From positions 12,840,707-12,904,706 of the forward strand of contig OX578145.1 in NCBI GenBank assembly GCA_951213105.1: 64,000 nt of DNA, given 5' to 3'. The first letter of the stretch is position 1. Each line of letters begins with the position of its first letter. Under the pieces are notes generated by a model. It was not told the DNA's origin, ran no database searches, and was given only the letters and a program-made list of their open reading frames with translations. The position numbers and the translations under genes were made by a program. This DNA is from Amaurobius ferox (taxonomy: Eukaryota; Arthropoda; Arachnida; Araneae; Amaurobiidae). Below are positions 12,744 to 24,640 of the stretch, one piece after another.

Positions 12744-13734
12744 ATAATTAAGCATTATTATATCTCTATTGTTTTTGCCTGTGACACACAAAAATTCCTA
12801 ATTTAAAAAATGCGCAACAATAAAAGAACGCATTTTTCTTTTATAATATTTTATAACAAAAAAAAAAAAATTTTTCTTTTGTTTTTGATGCTGTGAAATA
12901 TGTCACATGTTCATTTAGTCGGATGCTACAGTAATATCCTTACTGTGACTTCAAAATCAAAACCGGAAAGAATTCCACGCAATTTTTTTACTACAACAAG
13001 CCTCTCACAAAGTTCTGATGGAATTTGATACTCCAATAGCGACATGTGTGACTAACTAAAGTAGTACAGAAATTTTGTGATTCGAGGATTTGAGGTCATT
13101 TAATCTTTAATTGTGTGAACAGGTTAATTTCATTCAGGAACGATAAAAACACTTTATGCACAATGCCTTTTATTTTTGTCATTAAATTTTGCAAATAAAT
13201 TTAATAACTAATTTATATGAAATAATTTGACTCAAAATTTAGGGGAGACCTAAAGAAATTATTAGGGGTTCTCTTTAGAGTCTACATATGCAAACCTGTT
13301 CCAAGACGTTCATTTAAACAAATTCTTCAAACTTTTAATGGAAAGAACAATATTTACAAATTAAAATTTTTTTACTAAACATAATGTATATAGAAACTAA
13401 ATGACTGTCTGGATGATTATACGATGGATATTTACTAAACATGAGAATTTATAGAAAATTATAATTTTAAGTTATGTTCTGAGAACATATTTATTTTTTA
13501 TCAACATCTGAAGCATATACTAACAAAGAAACAACAGCAACAAAAACCGAAACATATATGTAATTCAGAAAGAATAATTATCTATACCAATAGAAAAGTA
13601 ACTTGAGTGTGGCTCAACTCGATTATCTCATACCAGAATCCATTTTTATTTATTTATTTATTTATTTTTCTATTTTTTAACATTTTCTAATAAAAAATTT
13701 AAAAAATCTGTATTGTTAGTCTAAATGATCACAA
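12744..13734. other. AT-rich non-coding stretch
   Basis: No protein relic or structured repeat was recognised. A (TTTA)n-like run is at about 13649-13670. Confidence 0.45.
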
Positions 13735-14285
13735 TTGTAACATGTTATTCTTCATTTTAAGGGCAAATTGATACCAAGTTTGAGATTGAACTCCCTCGGG
13801 GGGGGGGGTGACTCCCCCCCCCGGTGGGTAATGACGTCACGAACACACAAATTGTATCTTGCGGTTATGTTTCATTTCAATGATTGAAACTGTCAAGTTT
13901 CGTGATCATTGAGTCATAAATAACTCCTTTTATACAAAATTGTGTCAAATTGTGGTCCTATGCTGCCATAGATTTCGACTAAATTTCGAAAAATGTTTTT
14001 GCTTGTAATTAAAAAAAAAATATCTACTTATAGATTTTTCGTTAATAAAACAGCATATAAAGTTTCGTGAAAATCCATTAATATTTGTAGCAGTTATCGT
14101 GTGACACAAAAAATCGACCACAGACAGACGGAAGGACGTCACACCAAAATGAGCCAAAACGTATTCAGGAGGTCCTGAAACATAGATTGGCATCAAAATC
14201 TCGAAATCGAAAATTTTCACGAAAACAATTCTTAAATACTTAGCATGAGAAATAGTATATTATAGTATGAGAAAAAAAAATAATA
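13735..14285 (-). mobile_element. Family C interspersed repeat, reversed copy
   Basis: Read on the minus strand it starts TTCTCATACTATAATATACT and continues with GAAAATTTTCGATTTCGAG, a GTCCTTCCGTCTGTCTGTGG block, an ACGATAACTGCTAC block and a 'TTTTCACGAAACTTTATAT' block. The same order is seen at 22947, 24275, 38932 and, reversed, at 52790. It holds a G-run and C-run that face each other (13799-13822) and can pair. No protein is encoded. Confidence 0.75.
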
Positions 14286-15479
14286 TCCATGAGCCACAAC
14301 TTGTGACAACGGAACAACATTGGAAAACAATAATAAACGAAGAACATACTAAAATATTATATTCTAAAATTCTCTTATCTAGTTTACTTCCTCCCCCTCA
14401 CCAGTAGGGAATTTTCGTGAATGCCTCCCTCTCTGTAGCTGCAACGACAGACCTTTAATTACACGATTACCTTGGCTTATGAATAGAGTCGCTTATGATT
14501 CGTTCTTGACCCTCTGCTGTGTTGATATTTGAAAAACATTTGGCGAGAGGTGGAAGATTATGGCGCAATTTGAGTTCTGCCTCTGCTACAGGTGCTCATG
14601 GTTTAGAAGCATAGAGGCGCTATTGTATCCATTCCTGATTGGCGCAGCATTTAGCCTCATTAACCTGAGTTGCCCCCTTCAGTTAACGGTTGGAATTCCA
14701 TGTGAAAGCTGGAAAGCGTTGACTTTTTTTTTTTTCAGTGTAATATTTCATTCCGCACTAGATTACGTCCTTAAATTTCTAGCATAGTTAACTACACGAT
14801 TGACACACAGTTGGTGGACACACCATGATGCCTATCCCATGCCAACACTTACTTGAAAACATTACTTACATGTTGTTTTATGTGGTTTTACTAAGTACGT
14901 ATTTGAAACTGATACATCATAAAGACAGTCATCATTATAAATAATTATACTCGTCGTTGCTCGTGTTATAAAATATGTGCGAATTCCTATGTGCAATTCA
15001 TATACGTGCCTCAGCACAGTTCTATAATTTGGCTAAAAATTCCAAATACAAGTATATCTTAGCATGCTAACAAAGAAAAAAGATTCGATTTCATAACTAA
15101 TTTTAATTTTGATGATTTATTAAGCGAGCAAACCTGTAAGATTTTTGATGTCCGACGTTTTCTACCACAGACGTGGAAGGCTGTTTTCCTTTCGCCTTGG
15201 TTTTGGCGGCTGCGCATGCGCTAATAGAAAGGGCTTCCTATTAAATATTTAGTAATTTATTTTTCTTTTGTCGCAAGAGATCTGAGACATTGTAGGAGCA
15301 TGAGAGCCCCCTTTTTTTCGTGAGAGTCAAAATGGGGTTCGTTGTTTGCATTATTTATGTGAGTACTTATTTAAGACTCGGACAACGCCAGGAAATTTTT
15401 TTAAATTATCAAACGAATTAAATTACCCCCAGGAATGATTTTTTTATTCTAGATAATAGCAAATAATTAATTTAGATAC
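14286..15479. other. Non-coding stretch, nothing recognised
   Basis: A 75-codon + strand frame (14560-14787) has no recognisable relatives and ends in hydrophobic low-complexity text. No repeats shared with other parts of the window were noticed. Confidence 0.4.
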
Positions 15480-16180
15480 AATATGTAATATTTATAGTTT
15501 ACAAACATATGATTTTAAAGATCTATTTAATAACATTAATATTCCACATCTTTATGATGTAATTTAACACTATATAATGCATTTATTACTAATAATTCTG
15601 ATTATGTAAAATTTCAAAATTTTACCAATTTTCTCCACTTTGTATTATTTAATAATTATTTATTTCAAAGTAATAATTTATACTTACAAGTATCAGGAGT
15701 CCCACAAGGTGGTTGTCGTAGCAGTATTTTGGTTAATTGTATCTTTATGGGTATACTTTTACATCTACGAATTACTAAATTTATAGATGTGATGATTTGA
15801 TTTGTTTAGTTATAACAGACAACAATTATAACATTAAAATAGATTTCTAACTAGATAATCAGTAATTATTGCCTAATGATCCTTCAATTAGTAATAATGT
15901 TAGTTTTTCGGATTCATATCTTAGTTATTATCTTATTAGATGGCACAATACTAATTTATATGATAACAAATATAATTTTAATAATCATAAATAATTACTA
16001 TTTAATTCATGTAACGCTATACAATTATTTCCAATACAATAATTAATCAGCTATTTAGAATATTTAGATTATCTATTAAAAATATCATAATTTGCATATT
16101 ATTAACCTTAAAGATACTATAAAATTATATGATTACCTAGTATATCTAGTGAATGGTATTGTGAAAACTTTAAATTAACT
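15480..16180 (+). pseudogene. Penelope-like reverse transcriptase relic, copy 1
   Basis: Conceptual translation gives FKDLFNNINIPHLYDV at about 15518-15565 and, after frame breaks, SGVPQGGCRSSI at about 15693-15728. The PQGG block is the reverse transcriptase fingers/palm motif. Both phrases match the better copy at 16260-17880 (FKDLFNN..., SGVPQGGCNSS). Stops and frame changes are frequent, so it is dead. The catalytic YVDD block is eroded. Assignment to Penelope-like elements rests on the FKDLFNN and SGVPQGG context. Confidence 0.65.
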
Positions 16181-16198
16181 AAAATTCTAAAATACATA

Positions 16199-16199
<1 letters not shown>

Positions 16200-16225
<26 letters not shown>
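16200..16225. repeat. (TA)n microsatellite
   Basis: Uninterrupted TA dinucleotides between the two reverse transcriptase relics. Confidence 0.95.
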
Positions 16226-16230
<5 letters not shown>

Positions 16231-16259
16231 CCACCTACTAAAATAGCTTACTGTGTAAT

Positions 16260-17880
16260 TTTTTTAAACACCCTATTTTTAATTCTCTTAACTTTAATAA
16301 TCTATTTGCAAAACATCACTTGTTACCAGTAAGTGATATCAAAATACAAAAATCTTTTAAATATAATTTACCAATTGGTAGAATTATTTACAATTACAAT
16401 GAAGTTTCCAGGTCATTAAACTCCGATCACCTTACATCATGTGTATGCAGCGATAAGAATCTTACTCCTTATGTCAACTCATCTCATGGGCACATTATTA
16501 CTGCGGATCTCAGTGTAGTTCAGGATGATATACTTAGGGATATTATGAATAAAGGGTCTAAATTTCGCATTCCATTCTGCCATCTTCAGCCTTTATCTTT
16601 TGATAAATTCATATACCAACAAGTTTGTTAACATTCCATTCCTATAGAAGCATTCCATCTATGGAAATATACTACCCTACATCTTCTTAAAAATGTTATT
16701 ATAAACATCAAATTTACGAAGCCTAGTTATCCTTATAAACAACTCCTATCTGCTAAGAACTACAAGGATATTTTGTCATGACTTATGTAGATAAAGCTTC
16801 CAATAATTATGCCATTATTTGTAAAAAATATTATGTTTCTCTGTTACAAAATTACTTAAAAAATAATCACATTTTTAAACCCATTAATAATCTGTCCATC
16901 AAAATCAAAACTAAAATGCTAAAATTATATACACAATTAATTATTATTTGTAAATATTATAAATTTCCATATGTTACTTTGGTTCCAAAATTCCACAAAT
17001 CACCTCTCAGTTTTAGAACTGTCACTTGTGGACATAATACCTTTACCACTACTGCTAGTAAGTACTTGCTAAACTGTTTAAATAGAATTAATGAATCTCT
17101 TAAATTTAAGAATTCAGGATATTTCATTCTGAACAATAGTTTTGACTTAGTTAATCACCTTAGCAAGTTTCAACATATTCTTGATTTCCATGCCTTTGAT
17201 TTTAAAGACCTATTTAATAATACTGATATTAAAGATTTATATAAAGTTATTATCTCTATCACGGTTATCTCTCTTCCAATAATGTTCTATTTAATGTCAA
17301 AAACTTTCCTATGTTATTACACTTTGTGTTATACAACAATTATATTATCCAAGGTGATAACATATATTCAGAAACATCTGGTGTACCTCAAGGAGGCTGT
17401 AATAGTAGTATTCTTGCTAACTTATATCTTTATTATTATGAATGTCATTTTTTCTCTAATTCATATATTATATATCGATATGTTGACGACTTAATTTGTA
17501 TTATCATTGATGATTCCTATCCAATTGAAATTGATTTTTACCCCTCTAACCTAGAATTAATCCCTGATGAGCCTAGTGTTAGTCAATCTGTAAATTATTT
17601 AGACCTAAATTTAGATACCCTCATGTTGTTACCAATCTATATGATAAAAAAGATTCTTATAACTTCACTATCATTAAGCTGCTATCATATCGATCTTGTA
17701 ATTCTATTCAATTGTTTAAAAATATCATTTTAAACCAACTATTTCGAATACATCGACTTTCTGATCCTCGGTTTCACAATTTCCACATCAATAATCTTAA
17801 ATGCATATGTCAAAATTACCAATATCCGGAAGTATTTGTAAATAATATTATTAATATTATTTACAAATATATATAGTTGT
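16260..17880 (+). pseudogene. Penelope-like reverse transcriptase relic, copy 2
   Basis: Three overlapping open pieces (16320-16631, 16778-17494, 17311-17733) read in different frames cover one decayed reverse transcriptase. In order: SHGHIITADLSVV (about 16480-16520), a pre-RT phrase; VPKFHKSPLSFRTV (about 16981-17022), the 'P.H..P..FR' motif; FDFKDLFNN (about 17197-17223), the first catalytic Asp region; SGVPQGGC (17377-17400); and YVDD (17479-17490), the intact catalytic Asp pair. GHIITADL-type N-terminal text has been described for the Hydra/Naiad branch of Penelope-like elements, but that sub-assignment is tentative. Frameshifts and stops show it is inactive. A hairpin follows at 17891-17918. 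Confidence 0.8.
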
Positions 17881-17890
17881 GACCTCCACT

Positions 17891-17918
17891 CCCCGGTTAA
17901 GAATATGCTTAACTGGGG
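17891..17918. other. Hairpin after the reverse transcriptase relic
   Basis: CCCCGGTTAAG (17891-17901) and CTTAACTGGGG (17908-17918) pair with one G-T and a 6-base loop. It could be part of the terminal region of the retroelement; its role is unknown. Confidence 0.6.
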
Positions 17919-18794
17919 AATGGGGGCCAATTTGTGGTACCTTACTCTTCAATTTCTATTACATTCCAATTTCCATTTGGATAGTTATTTCAGTATTCGA
18001 TTTTGTCAGCTTTGCGCCAACATTTCGAATATTTATAATCTTCTTATTATTTATTTAGTAGTATACTAAATTATATTACATTTGTTTAATATATACATAT
18101 ATTTATAATATTGAGTATTGATTACTGAAACTTTTGATTGAAAAGCAAAGATAAAAAGTTATAAAATGTTTTTCCGTTAAAAAATATTTGGAAACTGACG
18201 CGGTAACTCTGTGTAAGACAATGTGATCACTCCTTCACCACGTAAACAGATGCTTAACTCCACTGAGGTAACAATTGTGAGCTTGTAAAGAAAACGCTTT
18301 CCTGATAAAAAGCTCTCCACATTCTCCGACCCTGCACGAGTATTTTAATACCTCTACCACCCCTTTAGGACAACCATATTCAAAACCATACTCAACATAT
18401 ATTCACAACCATATTCAAGATTCATACCATATTAAAGACAATTGTCATATTAAAAATTAAGGGGATCGTTACAAAAGGGTTGATTACAAGCTAACAAAAA
18501 TATAACATTAAAACGGAAGCATTACATGTAGTATATGAGCATTTATTCATAATGTTTGTGTTTAATTTTGTGGCGGGGCTGCAGCATTGCGTCACTCACT
18601 GCTACGAAAGATATCCCCGATTGTTCCCTCGGCCGCGAGGAATTCTTTTGGGCCTGATGGAATAGCGCGGGATCAACAATCTAAAGGTTTAGAGTTCGAA
18701 CTCATTCCTAACCATCGGGGATCTGCGCCCTCCCTCACAATTTGTTCAGTTTACACTAAAATCAGTTATAATTATTTAAACAACCGGTCCCGCG
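17919..18794. other. Non-coding stretch
   Basis: AT-rich to about 18180, then more balanced. A small tandem phrase 'CCATATTCAA' recurs near 18370-18420. No coding relic was recognised. Confidence 0.4.
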
Positions 18795-19120
18795 ATGCTG
18801 TTGACTGCATTGGTATGGGGTTCCATATTCTGGAACACTTAATACTCTCAACCTGGATTTACCGTCTTGTGCAAATCGAGCTTGACCTTTTAATTTGGTG
18901 TGAGCTGCATGGACAGACTAACTTTGTCATTTACCACAGACATTTGCAGCCCACACCAAATTTTCTCGCTTCCAATGCCGTTAACAGCTATTCGCGGCTG
19001 ATGAGCTCTAATAAGAGCGAAACCGGATACGAGATGTTGTTGACTGTATTGGGAGTATGATAACATGCTTCAACTTATGAACACCCTATTTCACCGAGTT
19101 ATAGTCTCAACACCGATTTA
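18795..19120 (+). repeat. Partial tandem duplication, period about 239 bp
   Basis: ACCGG....CG.GATG(C/T)TGTTGACTG at about 18784 recurs at about 19021, and an (ACT/AGT)CTCAAC....GATTTA phrase at about 18846 recurs at about 19104. A 157-codon frame (18587-19060) runs through it, but its translation has no recognisable family and the duplication breaks the frame pattern, so it is not called a gene. Confidence 0.55.
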
Positions 19121-19254
19121 ATAAATTTTTATATATCTTCTAAGTAATAAAGTTTTAGAATATTTGATAGTTATACAAAAATTGCTTTACTGGTTAGTTT
19201 CAAAAGGCTTAAGTTTAAAATAATGCACATTATATGTATTATTTTGAAGTTAAA

Positions 19255-20110
19255 ATTGTCTAGGTCTTTCATACTCGCTTTGTTGACAGTTTTGCTCTTT
19301 TTGATGTTGATCACTCGTTTAATGATGTTGGTGGTATTTTGGATATTTTGAATTCAATTGATCCGTGTATTCAATTTACCTTTAACATATAAAACAATTG
19401 TCTTGCGTTTTTAGATGTCTTGAAATTCCGCAACAATGATGAATTTCTCATTACGGTCTTTGAGAACTATTTCAGTCTAACCAGAAAATTACTACTTTCA
19501 CTCTTTGTCCATCGTGCTTTGAACATTTGTTCTATTAAGGATTTGTTCAATTCTGAGATCAATTATTTAAAAGCTGTTACTCTAGATTGTGGTTTCTCTC
19601 CCAGCATTGTTGATCGTGCTATTTAAAAATTTTCTAAACCTTCCTCTGAACTTGATTCTGACAAGAATTTCAACAATACTAACAATTTACCATTATTTCC
19701 AAAAATCAGTCAGCAGATTGCTAAAATCCATAAAAAATTCAAGTTTAATATTGTGCTTACAAATTCTGAAAAACTCAGATTTTTCTATAATCTTAAAGAT
19801 GCTGTAGAAATTTTTGTAGTTGGGGCATATACAGTATTTTTTGCCAGCGTGGTCTTTCTTATATTGGTCAAACTAGACGTGTTTTAAAATTTCGTATTAA
19901 TGAACATAAAAACTATGTCAAAAAACAGGAATTTCATAACTCTTCAATTGCTCACTATTGCCATAATTTTGACCACCGTTTTGAGTTTTCTTCAGCAAGG
20001 ATCATACAAAAATGCACGTCGATCTATGATCTTGACTTCTTTGAAGTCTTCCGTATCCTGGAAAATTCCAGTAATTTAGTTAATGACTTGTCCAGTACTC
20101 CATTTTAGTT
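19255..20110 (+). pseudogene. Penelope-like element relic: RT tail and GIY-YIG nuclease
   Basis: It starts with a worn YVDD block (FVDSFALFD, about 19266-19292), then LAFLDVLKFRNND (about 19396-19440) and SIVDRAI, which is the canonical Penelope thumb/linker order. A nuclease domain follows: GAYTVF (about 19825-19842, the GIY block) and, after a one-base frame slip in a T-run, SYIGQTRRVLKFRINEHKNY (from 19857; YIG at 19860-19868), then SSIAHYCHNFDHRF and an ILENSSNLVND end. GIY-YIG nucleases nick the target for Penelope insertion. Stops after SIVDRAI and before NNCLAFLD show decay. The nuclease is C-terminal to the RT, as in classical Penelope. It is on the same strand as the two RT relics but reads as a separate fragment. 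Confidence 0.88.
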
Positions 20111-20540
20111 CTCGGTTTGGCCTGATTGCCCTGTAATTTATAACCTTTTTCTTTATGTTGTTCCATTCTTAGCCTTTGGGGTTCTTAGGTGTCGGTTTGA
20201 CTTATTTTTCGTCTCGTTAGGTCTCGTTTATTCTTGTTCTGACTTGTCGGGACATTTCTGGTGTGTGTTGGCGTCAATCTTGTGAGTTTCTTTTCGTTTC
20301 AGATTACCTATACTGTTCTTCACTCTGCTTTCACACTGATTCTCGCAAGGGGGCTTTAAATCCTGGACTTGGGTATACAAACTCCAGCGTATGTTCCATT
20401 TGTGTCCATTTCATAGTTTTGAATTCGGGTTTGTTGGTCTTCTTGCACAGACAAAGGGGATCTAGCGTATGCTCGAAACGGCTGTATGCTGCATTATTAT
20501 TTTATTTGTGCTTATATATGTTGCTCAAGTTTTCCTAATC
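20111..20540 (+). mobile_element. 3' untranslated tail of the GIY-YIG Penelope relic
   Basis: T-rich sequence directly after the nuclease frame, ending near GCTCGAAACGGCTGTATGC (about 20469). The CGAAAC element resembles the terminal motif at 42427 and 46841. The end of the element is placed where the AT-rich array starts. Confidence 0.5.
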
Positions 20541-20544
20541 ATAT

Positions 20545-21030
20545 AAATCTATTCAATATCATATTATTATATTCAAAAAGCATAGAGTTTTAATTAAAAT
20601 CATAAAATTTTATTCAAAATCGTATAATAGAACTAATATATTTACAATAATTATAATTTAATATAATAATAATAATAATGATAATTTAAAATAGTATATT
20701 TACATAAAAAATAAAGGACTTATGTTAATTATATAGGATTAAAGTAATAAAATTATATAAGACTTAACTACAGTAAAAATATAGTTTTATTCAAAATCGT
20801 ATAATTACACGAAATAATAGAATTATATTAAAATAATATACTTACATTAAAATAGAATTTCATTAAAAATAATAGAATTTTATTCAAATACGTATAAGTG
20901 TACTTGAAATAATAAAATTATATCAAAATAATATATTTACATTAAAAATAATAGAATTATATAAGACAAATATAATTACGTCAAAAATAATAGAATTTTA
21001 TTCAAAATCGTTGCTCTATTTATAAATAAA
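20545..21030. repeat. Degenerate AT-rich tandem array
   Basis: Phrases such as AATAATAGAATTTTATTC, AAAATCGTATAA and ATATATTTACATTAAAAATA recur in the same order many times with strong decay. Unit size is hard to fix (about 60-100 bp). Confidence 0.65.
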
Positions 21031-22946
21031 ATTGTATTCTGATCAGGAAGCATCCTTCTGTTAGCAAGCCTCGGCAATCTCACGCTAATCGTAGCATGGT
21101 TCCCGATGGGGTTCTAAAAACTAACATAAACGATGATGCTAATAAAACCGCAACGCTCAATTTATGAAAAGATCTGTTGACAAGTCTGTTAATTAGAAGT
21201 CTTCGAAATTTTTATGTATTTACTCGCTGAACTAGGAAAGTATAAGATTAACATATCTCACCTAATGATAGGATCATTATTTCTTAGGCTTCGGTTCTCA
21301 TTCTCTTGCATCATTAGAATCAATCTTAGAGATGAGATATGATAAACTAAAGGAAGGCTAGGAGGAAGAGCATTCCGGTTATAGTTAATGGAGTAAGTAT
21401 TTAGGCAAAGATATGTCTTTCACCTTCGCTGTAACATTTGATACCTGAATCCGTTGAAATTCCATATACATAATTTACACTTAACAATTCATACCTTTAC
21501 CTTCTCATACTATATTTAATGGGGAAGGTGTTATTTTCTGGGAAATTTTCCAATTCGAGATTTTGTCAGGTGGTCGATTTTTTTTTTCTTTTCAAGACAT
21601 CCCGAACCCATTTTGAACATTTTTGGAAAAATGTTCGTCCTTGAACGTACGTAATTCGTGTGAACAAAAGAACGAATTCGCGTAGCGCTATATTTATGTG
21701 TCGATGCTTTATGTGGAAACAAAAACAAGAAATATTGTTTTATAATTTGAACTATTAGAACGTGAATTCGAAATTTAAAATTCTTCTTAGATAAGAATAA
21801 TCATGCCCTTAACAATAACAATAGTATGGAACAGAAAACCAATAACTGTACAGTAAAATCTTCGTTAAATTTATATAGCATTAGTAACGGTTTAAATCGA
21901 TTTAAGAGAGTTAAAGCAATCTCTTTTGAGAACAAAAAGGCAAAGAAACAGGGCCTATATAACCCTCGACGAAGACCTTAGGCAAAAGTAAATTTTACTC
22001 CCACTCCATAAACTTTTTATAGTAAAAAATATACATTGAGAACGGAAGATGGGGCCCCCAAGGCTTCCCGGTTCCCAACATCTCCCTGTCTGGTTAAAAA
22101 AAGCCCAGCAGAGTCTACTTATAGTAGACGCATCTTTTTTTAAAACAGATATTAGCCTGACTGTTGTGGTTTTTTATCCTAAAGATGGAGGATGTTAATG
22201 GATCTAAAACGGGTTGATACCGTTACTAATTTATTATACACATCTAAAACTGTTCTGAGTTGAGTGACGACTCCAACTCCAAAACATTTTTAATAATCGA
22301 ATGCATGGCAAACTGCGATCCGCCTCCGCTGTATCTTAATATAAAAAAAAAAACATCCTTCTTCGAAGCTGTTATCGCGTCATCTCTTGCCAATAAAAAG
22401 GTTCGCAGTATCCAAGCTGGTTTGATTAGTTCGTGGATTTCACCAATCCCGGCTGCAACCTCCTGACTTTTACCTTTCTTACCTGTTGCATAGTTGGTGA
22501 GGGGGATGTTCATTCCCACGCCTCTCTATCTGACCCTCAGGGGGGGTGGAGATTCCATGGACACTCTCCGTACGGCGAAACGACAACTTTATGTCCGTTT
22601 ACACAGGTCCTAAATTGCAAGGACCCTTTATCACGGGGACTAAGAGGATCAGAAGCGATGCTTTATCTTTATCCGTTGCTTCCTGCCGAGGATGGCAAAC
22701 ATCGTCCTCAGCGTAGACGCTGGTATATCTTAAGCTTTGCATCCGTTTCATTGTATCACAGTTTAAAGCCTAATGTAGAAAAATGCGTAGAAATCAGACA
22801 ATTAATGAGATTTATATAAAAAAAAAAAATTCCTCACGTCAGTGTCGAAATGGCTGAACTCAGAAACCCATACCATTTCCAAACTAGTTAAGTTAAATAA
22901 TCTTGTTTACCATATTTCACATTTACATTAATTGAATTTTTACCTA
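21031..22946. other. Mostly non-coding, with a family C fragment
   Basis: A short family C start (CTTCTCATACTATATTTAAT, then GAAGGTGTTATTTTC and TTCGAGATTT) is at 21503-21570. A palindrome GTCTACTTATAGTAGAC is at about 22113-22129. Facing frames at 22244-22519 (-) and 22260-22466 (+) have no recognised relatives. Confidence 0.4.
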
Positions 22947-23140
22947 CTCGTACTATAGAATAATCCATAGAGGAGGTATTGTTTTAACGAAAAATTTTCG
23001 ATTTCGAGATTTCGTACTATTTTCTAAGTGACCGTCGTCTGTCGTGGTCGAATTCTTATGCGCATGGTAGCTGTCGCAAACACATTAATGGATTTTCCCG
23101 AAACTTTCGATCCGGATTTGTCATAAAAAAAAATCTAAAA
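22947..23140 (+). mobile_element. Family C fragment
   Basis: Start block CTCGTACTATAGAATAATCC, then GAAAAATTTTCGATTTCGAG, GTCGTCTGTCGTGGTCG, GGTAGCTGTCGC and a 'CCCGAAACTTTCGATCCGG' block, in the family order. It stops at an A-run near 23125. Confidence 0.65.
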
Positions 23141-23162
23141 CTAAATAGAATTTTTTTAAATT

Positions 23163-23386
23163 CGAGCAAAAACGTCCAGGTGAGGGCAAGTGCCCCCCTC
23201 TTTCCCACCCCTATTTCGCCCATGTCCATATGAGTCCATATGAGTGCTATGCGACAGGTGTTGCCTCCTCAATCCAGTTTATCATTGCTTTGTAGGGTTT
23301 TAGGCTCTTTTCTGTAATTTTATATTTATTTCAAAAGGAATATTAAACATTTTTACTTTCTCACACAATAAAAAAATCTGATGTGG
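23163..23386 (+). mobile_element. Family D repeat, left flank of family A copy 2
   Basis: It carries GGGCAAGTGCCCCCCTCTTT, CATATGAGTGCTATGCGACA, TCAATCCAGTTTATCATT, a TAGGCTCTTTTCTGTAATTT block and TTTACTTTCTCACACAATAA. The same order is at 38690-38931, where it runs straight into family C without interruption. Family D may simply be the left part of a family C subtype. Confidence 0.7.
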
Positions 23387-24274
23387 GCAACACGTGACTT
23401 TCCTTATATAATGTAATGAATCTACTACTTTTACAGTAAAAAAATAGGTTTTTCTTATAGCGGATACTAATATTCTTTCCAAGATATTGAATTTTCGACA
23501 AAGAGTCGTCATTTTCATTGATTTAGCCTCATTTTTATCCATTGGGCGAGATTTTCGTTAATTTGGCAACATTTCAAAAAGTCGCCAGGTTGGCGACATT
23601 CCGCCAAATTCGTCGCCAAAATCTCGCCAAGCGTTATGGACGAAGAAATAAGTTGTTCTTACAACAGATAAATGACTATTGGGGTTCAAATACAAAAGTA
23701 TTACTCAAAGTATCTTTTTTCATGAATGGAACGAGCTAGATCCACGAGAAGGATGTCACCCAATTTATCGCATAGTATTACATATGAAAAGTGAACATGT
23801 TTCTCAGTAGGATATATATATTTTTTTCATTTTATATGACTTTTTAATAATTTTTTTGAAAAATGTGCAATATCTCGAGAACGGTTCATGTTAGCGTTCT
23901 AAAATTTATGTCAATCGTTTTCTAATGAAAAATTACATAAGAAATGTCTATTTGCGTAACTTTATTAGTGGTTTTGATTTTTTGACGATTTTTTCAAAAT
24001 TTCACTCAAAAATTAAGGGGGTTCTGAACATTCGATAAAAACAATAGGCTTCCAGTGTTACGGATTGTGATTTTTGTACCAAATTTGGTTCGAATCGGTC
24101 CATTCGTTCGTCAGTTATCGTCTCCCCCCCCCCCCCCCCGACACACATCACTTCAAAAATGTTTGATTCGTGATCAGGGATGCTTGAAACGTGCTCTCCC
24201 GTCGAAAACTCGATTTCGAACTTTCGACCCCGTCACAATACTTTCCTTATACATTATGTATATAAGGAAAGTAA
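23387..24274 (+). mobile_element. Family A element, copy 2, inserted into family D/C
   Basis: About 888 bp. The left flank ends CTCACACAATAAAA and the right flank resumes as ATAGTATCGTGCTGTCCG. The uninterrupted site at about 38920-38950 reads CACACAATAAAATAGTGATG then TCCGTCTG. This pins the ends to (A)n-TCTGATG and GGAAAGTAA. The microsatellite of this copy is replaced by a C-run (24123-24139). The nested GGCGA hairpin is at about 23545-23635. Confidence 0.85.
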
Positions 24275-24640
24275 TAATAGTATCGTGCTGTCCGCTTGTC
24301 TGTGGTCAATTTCCTGTATATACGATAGCTGCCACAAATATTCATTGATTTTCAAAACTTTATATCCGACTTTGTTATACAAAAAATCTGGAGCTAGGTA
24401 GGATTTTTTGAAATTCAAGAAAAAATTTCGAAATTTCATATGTCTTTAACATGGTGCATAAAACAAAATTTGACATAAATATGTACAAAAGGAGTTATTT
24501 GTGGCTTAATGGTCATGAAACGTAACAGTTTCAATTATTGTAGCGAAAAATAATCGCGATACGATTTTTGTGTTCGTGACGTCATTAGCCATTATTGTGC
24601 TCATTTGGACCAACTATACAGATTTTTCAAATTTTTTTTT
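24275..24640 (+). mobile_element. Family C repeat, right of family A copy 2
   Basis: It resumes the family at CCGCTTGTCTGTGGTCAATT and continues TACGATAGCTGCCACAAATA, 'CTTTATATCCGACTTTG', 'GGCTTAATGGTCATGAAACG' and 'GTTCGTGACGTCATTAGCC'. Together with 23163-23386 it forms one interrupted element. Confidence 0.75.

Noticed and set aside
18587..19060. A 157-codon protein gene
   Set aside because: No family resemblance, and part of it is explained by a degenerate 239-bp tandem duplication.
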